From Ustilaginoidea virens (Eukaryota; Ascomycota; Sordariomycetes; Hypocreales; Clavicipitaceae), in NCBI RefSeq assembly GCF_000687475.1, contig NC_057319.1, positions 806,001 to 870,000 of the forward strand: a DNA stretch of 64,000 nucleotides, written 5' to 3'. The notes beneath the pieces were generated by a model. It had not been told where the DNA came from, ran no database searches, and saw only the letters and a list, made by a program, of their open reading frames with translations. A program made the translations under genes and the position numbers. Below, one piece after another: positions 9,633 through 20,153 of this stretch; position 1 is the first letter of the stretch, and each line of letters starts with the position of its first letter.

Positions 9633-12510
9633 ATGGCCATGAACCCGAATATGGGCATGGCCAACATGAATCCCATGGGGGGCTCAGTCGGCGGTGCGCC
9701 AATGCCCATGATGAACAATGGTGTCGTCAACACCCAGGTCGCCGCCGCCGCCGCCGCCGCAAGACAGCAGCAATTGAACGACAATCAACGCGGCGTTCTG
9801 AACACCTATATCTACGAGTATTTCATCCGTTACGGCATGTATGACTGTGCCCGCGCACTATTGTCGAGCGAGCAGCAGGTCAATGTCCACAAGGATGGTA
9901 CCAAGGGTGCAAATGCTGCCAACGGCGACGATCCGATGGAAACCGATTCCAAAGACGACTTGGATGCCAAACTTCCCGACGACCTGCCACCGCCAAAGCT
10001 TCCAATGCCCGCGTCGGATACTTCGTTTCTTTACGAATGGTTCTGTCTTTTTTGGGACATTTACAACGCCCAGCGTATCAAGACTGGGAATGGCACTGTC
10101 AATCAATATGTCGCTCACACTCAGGTAAGGACCCTTTTGGTAATACTCAGTCGCGGTTCTGCCTCAATACGGGATCTCTCTCCATCTATCTCTCTTCTTT
10201 TTCTTTTATTTCATTTTTTTTTTTTTTGGGTTCGCGCTAAAAGAAAATTACTTGTAACTCATCGGCAGCAACAATCTCGCTTGAAGCAGACCCAGCAGCA
10301 AGAGCTGCTCCGTCAGATGCGTCCAGACTTGGCGGCACAGCAACAGTACCACATGATGAGAATGTCGAATGGAAACATGAACATGAACATGAACATCAAA
10401 CAGAACAACCTCGCACGAGCTGCTATGGCCAATAATCAGAATAAGTAAGCCCTCCCGGGTCGCCACGCAAACGTTTCGCATATGCTGACCTTGCGGTAAC
10501 TCGTCTTCCAGCCCACAAATGATGTTGCAACAAGCCAAGCAGAACCAGATGCAGCGCGACCCATCAGTCATGGATCCGAATCGCGATCGCCCCTCGTCAC
10601 CTGCATCCGGGGAAAACGCACCGTCACCTTCCAAGCGCGCTCGCATAGACGGCGCCCCATTCAACCCCAACCAACCGGGCGGTATGATTGCCAACGGACG
10701 ACCTGTTCAAGGCATGCCTGGACAGCAGATGCCAAACGCTCCCAATGTAGCTGCCGCACACCAGATGCTGACTGCCAATGGTATCAACCCCAGCACTTTG
10801 AACCAGCAACAGCTCCAGCATTTCATCAACGCACCTCCGGCAGCTCAGCAAAAATCGATTGCTACCTACTCGCAAAATTTGCAGCAACACCATGGCTCGC
10901 AGATGGGAACCAAGCAGGTACCAAACCCAGTCGGACCGCAGAATCAAGGTTCTCCCATGATGCCGCAGGGCCCTGACGGGACGGCACTCAATGCGTTCTA
11001 TAACCCCGAGGGCCAAATGGCGGGTCCGGGGGGCATCCGACCTGGCCCCGGTGGAGCTCAAGCGGCGGCTGGAAGCAACCATGCCCTTCAGGACTATCAA
11101 ATGCAGCTGATGCTGCTGGAGCAGCAGAACAAGAAACGGCTCATGATGGCACGACAGGAGCAGGATACCATTAGCGGCATGCCGCGCGACGGTGCTCCTG
11201 GTGCTCCTGGACAGCCTGGTCCCAACGGTCAAACATATCCCGAAGCCTCCCCCCAGGCCATGCGATCCGGGGCTTCCCCCAACCCCAACGATCAGATGAA
11301 GCGTGGTACACCTCAGATGAACAATTCCGGCATTCCCTCTCCCGTTCCCGATGGTGGACATTCTCGGGACTCTCCGAACCCTGCCATGAATTTCATGGGC
11401 AACCAGGTTGATCCTAGCATGGCCCCTCACTTCTTCAAAGCCGGAGTGGACGGCAACATGGCTGCCGCCCAGGTACAGATGAACGGCATGCGGCCACCGA
11501 GCTCTCATCCTGGGCAACCGTACAACGGCCAGATGAACCCTCAACAGATGATGGCTCGTCAGATGCAACAAGGCCAGGGGCAACCGGGCCCACAACCAGG
11601 AGGTCCAGGACAGCCAGGACAATGGCAACAGGGTCCCAACGGCCAAGCACCCCAAGGCTTGCAGCAGAACCAGCAGGTACAAGGAACGCCGCAACAACGA
11701 TCGATGCCACCACCATCAGCACCTTCCGCTACTGTAAGCAATGCCAACAGCCGGACTACAGCCTCTCCCCAGCAAGCGTCCGCTGCGCCTCCTACACCAA
11801 GCCAATCAACGAAACCGGCACCAAAGAAGAAGGAATCCAAGGCTGCTAAAGAAAAGGTGAGACATATCCTCTCGACCCTGCTCGAGACCAGCAACAAGCA
11901 ACCCGCCTCTCAACAAACCTGCCAGAGCTTTTTGTCTTACTAATTGTCTTTTTTTCTTTTTCTTTTTCAAAACCATTTAGCGTGCCGCTGCTGCGAAGAA
12001 AGCAGCAAGTCAGAATACCAGTAACACAGGAGCTACCCCTGCTGGGGAGAACGCAGGCGAGGGCGAGGCAGCACCGGCGACGCCCATGACTCCAGTCAAC
12101 CCGGCTTTCCACAAGAACGCCCAGAACGGAGCTGCTGGCGGCAACGCGCAGGCCACCTCCAACGCCGTCGCGCCTTCTACAACAGCTCCTGCACCAGCTC
12201 CCCAAGCGGCTTCTGTACCACCTCCTCAGAACCCCGGAGATCCAAATCAGAATGGATTGATGGACAACAATTTCGGCATGGTAGGTGTAGATGGGCTTTG
12301 ACGTTTGAAGGAGATGGGGGCAGTTTTGCTAATTGCTTATTGTAGATTGAATTCCCCGGTATAGAGCTTGCCAACCCCCTACAGTCAGGCGACGTTTTGA
12401 ATGATTTTGATTTCGACTCGTTCCTTCATGACAATGATGGCGCCAACGAGCCTTTTGACTTCAACGGTACTTTTCCCGGCATGGAAAACGGCGAAATTGG
12501 AGCCGAATAG
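9633..12510 (+). CDS. som1: LisH-domain developmental regulator, Som1/Flo8-like, 825 aa
   Basis: Five exons: 9633-10124, 10269-10444, 10512-11856, 11981-12280 and 12346-12510. All junctions are GT-AG and keep the frame (2478 nt, 825 aa). After a Met/Asn/Gly-rich leader and a poly-Ala run, residues about 47-85 form a LisH motif (LNTYIYEYFIRYGMYDCARALL), followed by a conserved FLYEWFCLFWDIYNAQR block. The rest is low-complexity, rich in Gln, Pro, Met and Asn, as in fungal transcription co-regulators. In budding yeast Flo8, and in Som1/SomA of Magnaporthe and Aspergillus, such proteins act downstream of cAMP-PKA to control adhesion, development and virulence; a nuclear role here is inferred from family. 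The acidic/aromatic last exon (DVLNDFDFDSFLHDND) looks like an activation segment. That exon is tandemly repeated just beyond the stop codon (see the repeat entry). Confidence 0.9.
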
Positions 12511-12718
12511 GAGTCACTGCATGAAAGGACGTCAAAACGCAAGAGGGGGACGAGCGACGTTTTGGACGATTTTGATTTCAACCAGTCCCTTCATTACAAT
12601 GAGGGCACCAACGTGCCTTTTTACTTCAACGGCACTTTTGCGGGCACGGGAAACGGCAATGTTGGAGCCGAATAGGAGTCACTGCATGAAAGGACGTCAA
12701 AACGCACGACGGGGACGA
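12389..12718 (+). repeat. 165-bp tandem repeat of som1 last exon and 3' flank
   Basis: The segment starting at 12389, inside the last coding exon, is repeated from 12554 with a period of exactly 165 bp. The TAG stops of the two copies (12508-12510 and 12673-12675) are also 165 bp apart, and the 3' flank GAGTCACTGCATGAAAGGAC follows both. The copies differ at roughly 20 positions, several of them changing the encoded residue. Copy 2 is open in the same frame, and no stop lies between the first TAG and the second. Confidence 0.9.
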
Positions 12719-12975
12719 GTACGAAGGCAGCAAGGCTATTCTTGATTCGAGCCATTGATTGGTTTTGTTCTTCTCCCCATTTATTTCTATTTATTGTGTT
12801 TTTTGTGTCTCTTTTCAACTCGTGTGTCGTTGCGGCTCACCTCTAATCTGGCATCATTCCCACCGGCGTTCAAGTGGTTCCCTTTCTTCATTATATCACG
12901 GCTTCCCCCCCTTTATTATGCGGCGACCAGGCTCTTTTTGGACGGAGGTGTGGTGGCTACAGATGACAAGATGGC

Positions 12976-12982
<7 letters not shown>

Positions 12983-13030
<48 letters not shown>
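12983..13030. repeat. (GA)24 microsatellite
   Basis: An uninterrupted GA array of about 48 bp, followed by imperfect AAGAGAGAAAGAG. It lies in the 3' flank of the som1-like gene. Confidence 0.97.
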
Positions 13031-13040
<10 letters not shown>

Positions 13041-13332
13041 GAGCCGTGTTTTGAAGTGTCATATCTCCATGCCGTTTCTTTGTGCCCTCGGGCTTTGGTT
13101 TTCTTGGTCCACCCTCTCTTTCTGCGCGTGTGTGATTTTGACAGGCTTGCGCTTTTTAAAGAGTGGGTTTCACGTTGTATTTCATTCTGGGAGGAAATTC
13201 AAAAATTCTTGGACGTCCAGGCAAAGAGGAAGGGAAAGGGTGGAGTACAACTTTTAAATTCCCTGCTGTTGTTTAGGTTTAGTTTTTATGCTTGAAGCGG
13301 TTTTCGAATACATCACACCAGCGACCCTTGTA

Positions 13333-13354
13333 CAGTCAGTCAGTCAGTCAGTCA
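13333..13354. repeat. (CAGT)n microsatellite
   Basis: Five and a half perfect CAGT units in the 3' flank of BET3. Confidence 0.95.
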
Positions 13355-13663
13355 TCAAGATGTTTGATCCGCACTTGGTGACAAAATGACGATGCCTCTT
13401 TTTGCAGGCTTGATCGGTGGTACATGCGAAAACAATTGGGTTTTATGCATGTTGGCACTGACAATAATACCAAACACCACGACCACAAATTATGTGCCGT
13501 GTAACCCAAGGAGGAAGAAGCCCAGCCCAACGCCATCACTCCGTTGAAACACAGATTCCCACCATTTACGGATACACCTGGGCGAAAGGCGGAGCCACCG
13601 CCCCCACGCATCGGACGTCGAAGCAAACGAGGTCCAGGTCCCGCCCGCGGCCGTAAACGTCCC

Positions 13664-14489
13664 TCAGTCATCCTCCGGCGGCAGCTCATCGTCGATATAC
13701 CGCACCAGAGAGACCCTCATCTCCGTGGTATCGTTTCCCCTCAACACGTCGCTTATGAAATGAGCCTCGACCTGCATCTGCACCATTTCCAGGGCTCCCC
13801 TCAGCACTCCACACAGTATATTTGAGTACCACAGCTCGTCCTGGGCGCGGCCGTCGTCGGGCAACTCGACAAAGTCGGCAAAGGGGTTTTCCTCGAACAC
13901 CAGGGAAAACTGGTTGTTGTCGCTTGTCCAGTTTGTGACGTGGGGCGTTGTATTGAGGAAGATTTTGAAACCGACCTGTACATTGCGGCTTTTGTTAGCA
14001 GGGGGAGGGGGAAAGGGGGGGGGGGGTCATCTTTTCTGCGGCTGAGTGCTTGTTTCGCTACTGACACGGGCAATCATGTCGGCGGTTTCGCGGAAATTGG
14101 CGCATCGCTTCATGGTGTTGGACTTGGCGAGGTAGTCCTCTATGAGGCGGAGGCCGATGTTGTAGCCCATCTTGTCGAGCTGCTTGTTCACTTCGGCGTA
14201 GTCGCTGTCAAAGTCCTTGCAGAGCTGGGCGACGACGGTGCCGTACGTGAGCGTCACGAGCTCGGCGTTGACTTTGTCGATGCGGGTTCTTTATCTAGTT
14301 GGTAAGCGACGGGGAAAGAAAAAACCCCCCGGACGGCATCTGTCCGGCCAGCACGGGGGTGGCGCTCACTTCCATATTCTGCGTCATGAGATATCAGCGT
14401 GTGAAAGGTTGTTGGGTGGTGGAGTCTTGAAAGGCGGACGGGGCAAAGACGTACTCTTCGCCTACGCGGGAGGCTTTGCTCGCCGCCAT
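13664..14489 (-). CDS. bet3: TRAPP complex core subunit Bet3, 192 aa
   Basis: Bet3/TRAPPC3 is the palmitoylated core subunit of the TRAPP tethering complexes that activate the Ypt1/Rab1 GTPase at the Golgi. Reading the minus strand, exons are 14489-14455, 14378-14370, 14288-14066 and 13975-13664 (579 nt, 192 aa, the usual family length). The protein has the expected blocks: EEIWK near residue 11, NAELVTLTYG, then a segment with NKQLDKMGYNIGLRLIEDY, MKRCANF, VGFKIFLN, and FVELPDD through LWYSNILCGVLRGALEMVQ near the C-terminus. Exon 2 is only 9 nt (AATATGGAA), yet it supplies the conserved Ile-Trp; skipping it also keeps the frame. The third exon is entered at the second AG (14290-14289) because the first AG leads to an immediate stop. 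The gene is divergent from the U5-40K gene and convergent with the som1-like gene. Confidence 0.92.
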
Positions 14490-15001
14490 GATGGGGGGGT
14501 TGGTCGGGAGGCGGGCGGCGTCGACTGAATCAAGGGCGTATGGGGGCGGGCGAGGCTTTGCAATCTGCGCTGTGGGCAGGGCTGGTAGATACAGGATGGC
14601 AGTCGATTTGTATGATGTGGTGGTGTCTCGTGAAGCTGCCGGTCCAACTTGCTCTTGGGCTTGGATCAGTTACCTCCGTTCTGTACTGTACAGTGTGGGG
14701 GCCGATTGGCAGCAGGTGAACGGGAACAACCAACGGCCCGCTCAGCTGCACCAAACCAAGCTGATGTCGGCAGCTGAAACAAAACCAGGTTGATTGACCC
14801 CACCGAGAAACGAGTCGAGCTCTGCGAGTTATTCCACGCGACAATCCAAGCATACCCGCATACGACTCGACTGCATCTGGGGCTCACTAACCGCAAATAA
14901 ATTACCCCAGTTCCAGACTCTCACCCAGACTCTCGCCCAGACTCTCGCCCGGATTCTCGCCCGGATCCTCGCCCGGATCCTCGCCCGGATCCTCGCCCAG
15001 C
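14490..15001. promoter_or_regulatory. Bidirectional promoter of bet3 and U5-40K
   Basis: 512 bp separate the start codons of two divergent housekeeping genes, so both core promoters and leaders must lie here. The U5-40K side is taken up by a 12-bp minisatellite that ends one base before its ATG. Confidence 0.6.
14913..15000 (+). repeat. 12-bp minisatellite abutting a start codon
   Basis: About seven units of consensus CCGGATCCTCGC or CCAGACTCTCGC run from 14913, ending in CCAG at 15000. The ATG of the U5-40K gene is at 15002. Units grade from CCAGACTCTCGC on the left to CCGGATCCTCGC on the right, as expected for stepwise duplication. Confidence 0.95.
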
Positions 15002-16352
15002 ATGTCGGCCGAAAAGCGTCCCGCCGAGGACGACCCTAGCTCCTCCCAGATGCTCGTCAAGAGGCAGAATGTCAGCAATTCAGAGGGGGCGCTGGCGCGC
15101 CTGAACGCGTCCAGCGGCGCATTGGTTCAGACTGTTTGTCCCCAATCCCAGGCTGAGTAGACTCCAATGACTTTGCTGTACTGTCGGCCGGTACAGTCGG
15201 CTGACGCGACCCAAAACGCAGAGCACAAGGACGAGCGGATTGCAAGCGCCTGTGATGGAGCTTTCGGGACACACTGGGGAGATTTTCACCGCGAAATTCG
15301 ACCCGACCGGCAACTTGATTGCCTCTGGCTCAATGGACAGGAGCATTAGTACGTGCCATCATCGGGGAAGGCCGAACCTTGATGGATGGGTTCCCCCCTC
15401 CCTTCCCCCCAATGTTGTGTTTTTTATTAACCGGCTTTGACTAGTGCTTTGGAAAACGTACGGCGACTGCGAAAACTATGGCCTCCTAAACGGCCACAAG
15501 GGCGCGATTCTCGACCTGCAGTGGTCGCGCGACTCGGAAATCCTCTACACCGCTGCGGCGGACATGCACCTGGCCAGCTGGGATCTCACGTCCGGCACCA
15601 GAATACGAAGATACGTCGGGCACGAAGAAGTCGTCAACTCGGTCGACATTAGCCGCCGCGGCGAGGATCTCGTCATCAGCGGCAGCGACGACTCCACCAT
15701 TGCGATTTGGGACCCGCGCAGCAAACATGCCGTCGACTACATCCAGACCAGCTTCCCCGTCACGGCAGTGGCCCTGTCTCGGGCCGGAAACGAAATCTTC
15801 TCGGGCGGCATCGACAACGACATTCGCGTGTGGGATCTGCGCAAGAAGTCGGTCGTCTACTCCATGCTGGGCCACTCGGATACCATCATGTCGCTCAAGG
15901 TGTCGCCAGACTCGCAGTCCCTGGCGTCGTACGCCATGGACTCGACCGTGAGGACGTGGGACGTTCGACCCTTTGCCCCGACGGAAAGACACATCCGGAC
16001 CTTTGACGGCGCCCAGGTCGGCATCGAGAAGAATCTGATGGGCGTAAGCTGGGACGCGGAAGGCAGAAAGCTCGCTGCGCCGTCGGGCGACGGCACCGTG
16101 CTCGTGTGGTCCAGCGAGAACGGCAAGCTGCTGTACAAGCTACCTGGCCACCGGGGCACGGTCAACTCTGTCGACTTTTCTCCCGGCAAGGAGCCCATCT
16201 GTAAGTTGTCTTCTCGTCCCTTGCGACAACGGGGGGGGGGGGGGGGGGGGGGACGCGCTCTGCCGGGATGCCGGGTGCCAAGGCTGACTCTTGTGTGTGC
16301 AGTGCTATCGGCTTCCTCAGACCGCAAGATGCTGCTCGGAGAGCTGAAATGA
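15002..16352 (+). CDS. SNRNP40: U5 snRNP 40-kDa WD40 protein (SNRNP40/Cwf17/Spf38)
   Basis: Four exons, 15002-15133, 15222-15348, 15445-16200 and 16303-16352 (1065 nt, 354 aa), all GT-AG. A short basic leader (MSAEKRPAEDD) is followed by a seven-bladed WD40 propeller. Diagnostic stretches are APVMELSGHTGEIF, GSMDRSIMLWKTYGDCENYG, LNGHKGAILDLQWS, SGSDDSTIAIWD, IRVWDLRKK and the C-terminal LSASSDRKMLLGEL. These match the U5-40K family, a component of the U5 snRNP and of spliceosomal B/C complexes in the nucleus. The Ile-Met-Leu-Trp after DRS is created across intron 2 (A plus TG), which fixes that junction. Intron 3 carries a G22 run (16231-16252) and happens to be open in frame, so a retained intron would give a longer frame; the spliced form ends with the expected last blade. 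Confidence 0.93.
16231..16252. repeat. G22 homopolymer in intron 3 of U5-40K gene
   Basis: An uninterrupted G run inside the last intron. Its length is likely variable and is a place where assembly length may be wrong. Confidence 0.9.
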
Positions 16353-17423
16353 CGAGCTCGATCGGCAACGGGAGGAGCAACTGTGCTTGGGCGTGGTGTC
16401 TGGTTGCATGCAATTTCACCATGGGAGCTGGCCCACTCCCTTTTTTCTCTTTTACTATTTTACTTTTTTATTTATTTATGTAGATTTTTTTCAGAGAGAA
16501 AAAAAGGGCCAGCTTTGTGCCACAAGATGGGACCGATTTCCCAGATGCCCAAAGGTCCAAACCCCCGAGCCGAGTTGCTACAGACGCATGCGAAGCGTCC
16601 AGGGCGTTGGTGGCGTCGGCGACTCCGTCCCCCGTCGGGATTATTTGGATTATTGGGATGTTGCCTTTCTGATACGGGTTGTTGTTCTGGCCGACTCGGA
16701 CACGGGGAATGCAAAGAAGCAGGAAACGAGCCGTACGGCGTGGCGCAATTACAAGCAAGTCTGGCCCGTGGTCCAGACGGCAGATGCGAAGAGCGGGCGG
16801 GATGTCAAGGCGCACCTGTCGCCGTGGTTGACGTGATAAATGGAGCATGGCATGGCATGGCCGCTCAGCCTCCCGGGCGAGGAGGTTGGGCTCTTGAGGC
16901 GGGAAACGACGACACACTTGGTCAATCAAACTGCGTGGACGCGCGATGATGCGCCCGAGCCGGGTGGCTTGTCTGGCTGTTGGCTTGTTTGGCGGCGACA
17001 TTCGGGCATCCCGGTCCACGTTGGCTGCCGACGGTTGTCTGCCGCCTCGGGCATGTTTCTCTCCTCCCTTGCCTGTTCCTGCTCCTCTTTCCTCTTGTCT
17101 CCCCACAAACTTGTCATATCTCGTAAAAAGGCGCATATATATGTGTGTAAGTCAGATACTTGATCATGTGCCCGATAAAAACAGATATTAAAAAAAAAAA
17201 AGTCGCGTCTAAGAGAATTTTATAGAGAGGAATACCTCGTAACGGAAGACGAATACTAGACATTCCCAGGACGGCCGTCTGGTCGCTTTGCACGGAAAAT
17301 AAACGGAGACATTGATAGGTATTGACCTCTTCTATTTTAGGCTTAGCCCGTCCTGCGATTATCTAACCGCTCAACGTCAGAATCCACCCCGGGTCAGTAG
17401 GCAGTAAGTAGGCAGTAGGCAGT

Positions 17424-17461
<38 letters not shown>

Positions 17462-17490
17462 GCAGACGTCCCTCTGTCGCAAAAGCATTC
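16353..17490. other. Intergenic between U5-40K and ACC-synthase-like gene
   Basis: 1.1 kb. Overlapping frames on both strands up to 222 codons (16468-17136) show no family resemblance and no splice support. The right edge carries a tandem repeat just before the next start codon. Confidence 0.5.
17399..17463 (+). repeat. 7/11-bp tandem repeat upstream of ACCS-like ATG
   Basis: Units of CAGTAGG and the extended form CAGTAAGTAGG alternate about eight times. The array ends 27 bp before the start codon at 17491, so it lies in the leader or core promoter. Confidence 0.93.
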
Positions 17491-18807
17491 ATGGCTCTTT
17501 CTGCGCGTGCCTCTGAGCTGGCCAAACCCGACCCCAGGTACTTCTTCTGGCAGGTGCTTCAGAACATCTGGCACCCGGAAGCCAACCCGGACGGCTACGT
17601 GAGCCTCGGCGTGGCGGAGAATGTGCTCATGCACCACGCCCTGTCCGAGCGCATACACAGAGCCATCTCCCTGGGCAGCGACGACCTCACCTACGGCGAC
17701 GGCAAGAAGCGACTCCGGGCTGCCCTGGCCCGGTTTCTGACCCGGCACCTGCACCCCGCCGTCGCCGTCCAGCCGTCGCACCTCACCGTTTCCAACGGGT
17801 GCAGCTCCGCGCTGGAGCACATGGCCTGGGCGCTTGGCGACCCCGGAGACGTGTTTCTCCTCGGCAAGCCGTACTATGGCACCTTTGTGCCGGACCTGAC
17901 CCTGAGGATGGGCACCCAGCTCGCCATGGTGGACTTTGGCGGCGTCGATCCCCTGAGCCTCGACGGCGTGCGCAGGTACGACCTGGCTGTCCGGTCGGCC
18001 CACGCGCAGGGCAAGCGAGTGGCCGGCCTGATACTGGCCCATCCGCACAACCCGCTCGGACGATGCTACCCGCGCCCCGTTCTGCTCGCCCTCATGGCCC
18101 TGTGCGCCAGGTACAGGATCAACCTCGTCAGCGACGAGATCTACGCCTTGTCCACCTTTGCCAACACCGTCGACCGGGGCGCGGACGTGGCGGACTCGAC
18201 GGCCCCGTTCGAGTCGGTCCTGTCCCTCCCCACCGACGGCGTCATCGACCCGGCCCTTGTCCACGTCATCTGGGGCATCTCCAAGGACTTTGGGGCCAAC
18301 GGGCTGCGGCTGGGGGCCATCGTGTCGCAGCGCAACCCCGCCCTGCACCAGGCCCTCGTCCCCCCGTCGCTGTACAGCTCCTCCTCCTCCATCACGGACC
18401 AGGTCATGACGGCCATTTTCCACGACGACGCCTGGGTCGACGGCTATCTGGAGAAGAACCGGCAGCGCCTCGCGGAGAGCCACGCGCACGTTGTGCGCTG
18501 GGCCAGAGCCCACGGCATCGAGTATCTCCCGGGCGTCAACGCCGCCTTCTTCCTCTGGGTCAACCTCGGAGCAGCCTATGGCGGCGGGGCGGGTGCGGCG
18601 GACGTCGAGGACGTCGACCAGGTGGTCACGGATGCCTTGCTGGCGCAAAAGGTCTTCCTTGCGTCAGGGCTCCATTTCGGGTCGGAGCAGGCGGGCTGGT
18701 TCAGGATAGTGTTTACGCACGCAAGAGACCACCTGGATGAAGGACTGAGGCGGATCGTAGCGGCCCTGAATCTGACGTCGGAACGCGGCGTCCAGGGGCG
18801 ACGTTGA
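17491..18807 (+). CDS. ACC-synthase-like PLP aminotransferase, 438 aa
   Basis: An intronless class I/II fold-type I PLP enzyme resembling 1-aminocyclopropane-1-carboxylate synthases and the GliI/SirI-type enzymes of fungal toxin clusters. Visible marks: NPDGYVSLGVAEN (residues about 32-44), SNGCSSALE near 101-109 (phosphate binding), HPHNPLGR near 184-191 with Asn187, SDEIYA with Asp215 and Tyr218, and the Schiff-base lysine Lys265 in WGISKDFGANGLRLG with Arg273 nearby. Length is normal for the family. No targeting signal; probably cytosolic. Substrate cannot be read from sequence: ACC synthesis, C-S lyase activity (as GliI) or simple transamination are all possible. No gliotoxin-type neighbour (NRPS, GST, thioredoxin reductase) is seen in the window, so a stand-alone role is likelier than a cluster role. 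Confidence 0.88.
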   Translation: MALSARASELAKPDPRYFFWQVLQNIWHPEANPDGYVSLGVAENVLMHHALSERIHRAISLGSDDLTYGDGKKRLRAALARFLTRHLHPAVAVQPSHLTVSNGCSSALEHMAWALGDPGDVFLLGKPYYGTFVPDLTLRMGTQLAMVDFGGVDPLSLDGVRRYDLAVRSAHAQGKRVAGLILAHPHNPLGRCYPRPVLLALMALCARYRINLVSDEIYALSTFANTVDRGADVADSTAPFESVLSLPTDGVIDPALVHVIWGISKDFGANGLRLGAIVSQRNPALHQALVPPSLYSSSSSITDQVMTAIFHDDAWVDGYLEKNRQRLAESHAHVVRWARAHGIEYLPGVNAAFFLWVNLGAAYGGGAGAADVEDVDQVVTDALLAQKVFLASGLHFGSEQAGWFRIVFTHARDHLDEGLRRIVAALNLTSERGVQGRR

Positions 18808-20153
18808 GTTATCAGGTAGATCGGGCAGTGACGAGAAGGTGGGCCGAAACGGAGAAAGCAACATCAGAGCCAAAGGGCCAGCAGTGAACACGACGGAATA
18901 ACACGCGTTCGAAACAGACCTGTCGGTCGATTAGAGCCAGTGCAGCCAATACTTCACACGACAGGCAGGGTGCTGCCAGACAGACTCTGCACGTGCCCCT
19001 TGCAGATGCTGTCTGTCTGGTGGGCCTGTCACTTTCATGTTGCCTGCCAGCTGATGCAGCCCCTGACCAACTGGCGCAACACCAGCAGCAGCAGCAACCC
19101 CCGGCCCTGTTGCCCAACCCGTCCCAACCCGTGAATCTCAAGCTGCCACACGATTCTGAAACTCTGCATGCAACGCGCCAGTCGTCGCAAGTTCAACGAC
19201 GCCCTTGCCCGCCGCTGGCATCAACTCCCACGATCTGGCATCGACCCCTACCCCTACCTACCCCTTTGCCCCCCACCCTGGGCCTGTTGCGCGCCAGCCC
19301 TGCCCGCCCCCTACCCGGTCTTGGGGATGCTCGTACGGAGTACGATCTTTACCCGTCGTCATCGACCGACCCCCTGGACAGCTCTTCTGCTGCCCGAGTC
19401 TTGTCGAACCCCCCCCCCCCCCCCCCCCCAGCACAATGCATGCCGGCTTACGAGCTCAACACCACCTGCGCTGCGCTGTACCTGGCGAGCCGCGCGACCA
19501 TTGGGGCGCGCGTGAGACGGATGACGGACGCGGTGCTGCCCTCGTCTCCAGTAAGAGGCTCCGGCGACGAATCACTTTCCCCAATGTTTAGACGGTGTCG
19601 AAACTCAGCCCCGGCCTCAACATGACTGGTCCGCCCGAGCTCGCGTCTCGTCTGAGGGCTTTCGATTTCTGTCTGGACCCAGGTTTATAATTATAAAGCC
19701 CACCCGCGTCACCGCCTAGACGGCCAGTTTTGCAATGCTGCCTTCCTTCATTGCGGCATTTCGCCTTCCCTTGGAGGTTGGTGTAGGCCAGGCACTGAGG
19801 AAGAATGAGCTGAACCGTCCCCACACCCAGACAGACTCCATTGCATTGGCAGCGCACACGGCATCTTTAGGAACATCCTTTAGCTGTGGAGGGCCAGGAC
19901 CTTTTGACAGCATCACGCCCATTTCCGCCTCGCATGGACTGCTTGTGTTGTTCCTTTTTGTCTCTCTCCCTTTTTCTTCACCCCCGCCCCGCGTGATTGA
20001 ATTTTCAACTGGGCTCGCTGGCAATTCGATCTCTGACTTTCCACTTTCAACTTCCCCTAGCAGCTGACCATTACTTTGCCGCGTGTCGAATTCGTGCCTC
20101 CGAAATGGTTTGCATAGGATATAGCATCAAGTGTCAAAATTGCAAAATCAACC
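18808..20153. other. Intergenic with poly-C tract
   Basis: 1.3 kb without a recognised gene. It contains TACGGAGTA at 19334-19342 and a C21 run at 19409-19429. Short frames flanking the C run have no partner exons that I can support. Confidence 0.5.

Larger units (their letters stand above)
12719..13663. other. Convergent 3' region with microsatellites
   Basis: A stretch between the som1-like gene and BET3 (minus). It contains the dinucleotide array at 12983-13030 and the CAGT array at 13333-13354, listed separately. No gene is recognised; much is presumably 3' UTR. Confidence 0.6.

Noticed and set aside
10624..11697. 357-codon minus-strand frame inside the som1-like gene
   Set aside because: Mirror of the Gln/Pro-rich exon 3; no motif.
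16387..17136. Overlapping frames of 149-222 codons on both strands after the U5-40K gene
   Set aside because: No domain, no splice support, and mutually overlapping on opposite strands.
17377..18648. 423-codon minus-strand frame antisense to the ACC-synthase-like gene
   Set aside because: Mirror frame of a GC-rich gene; the sense strand has all PLP-enzyme landmarks.
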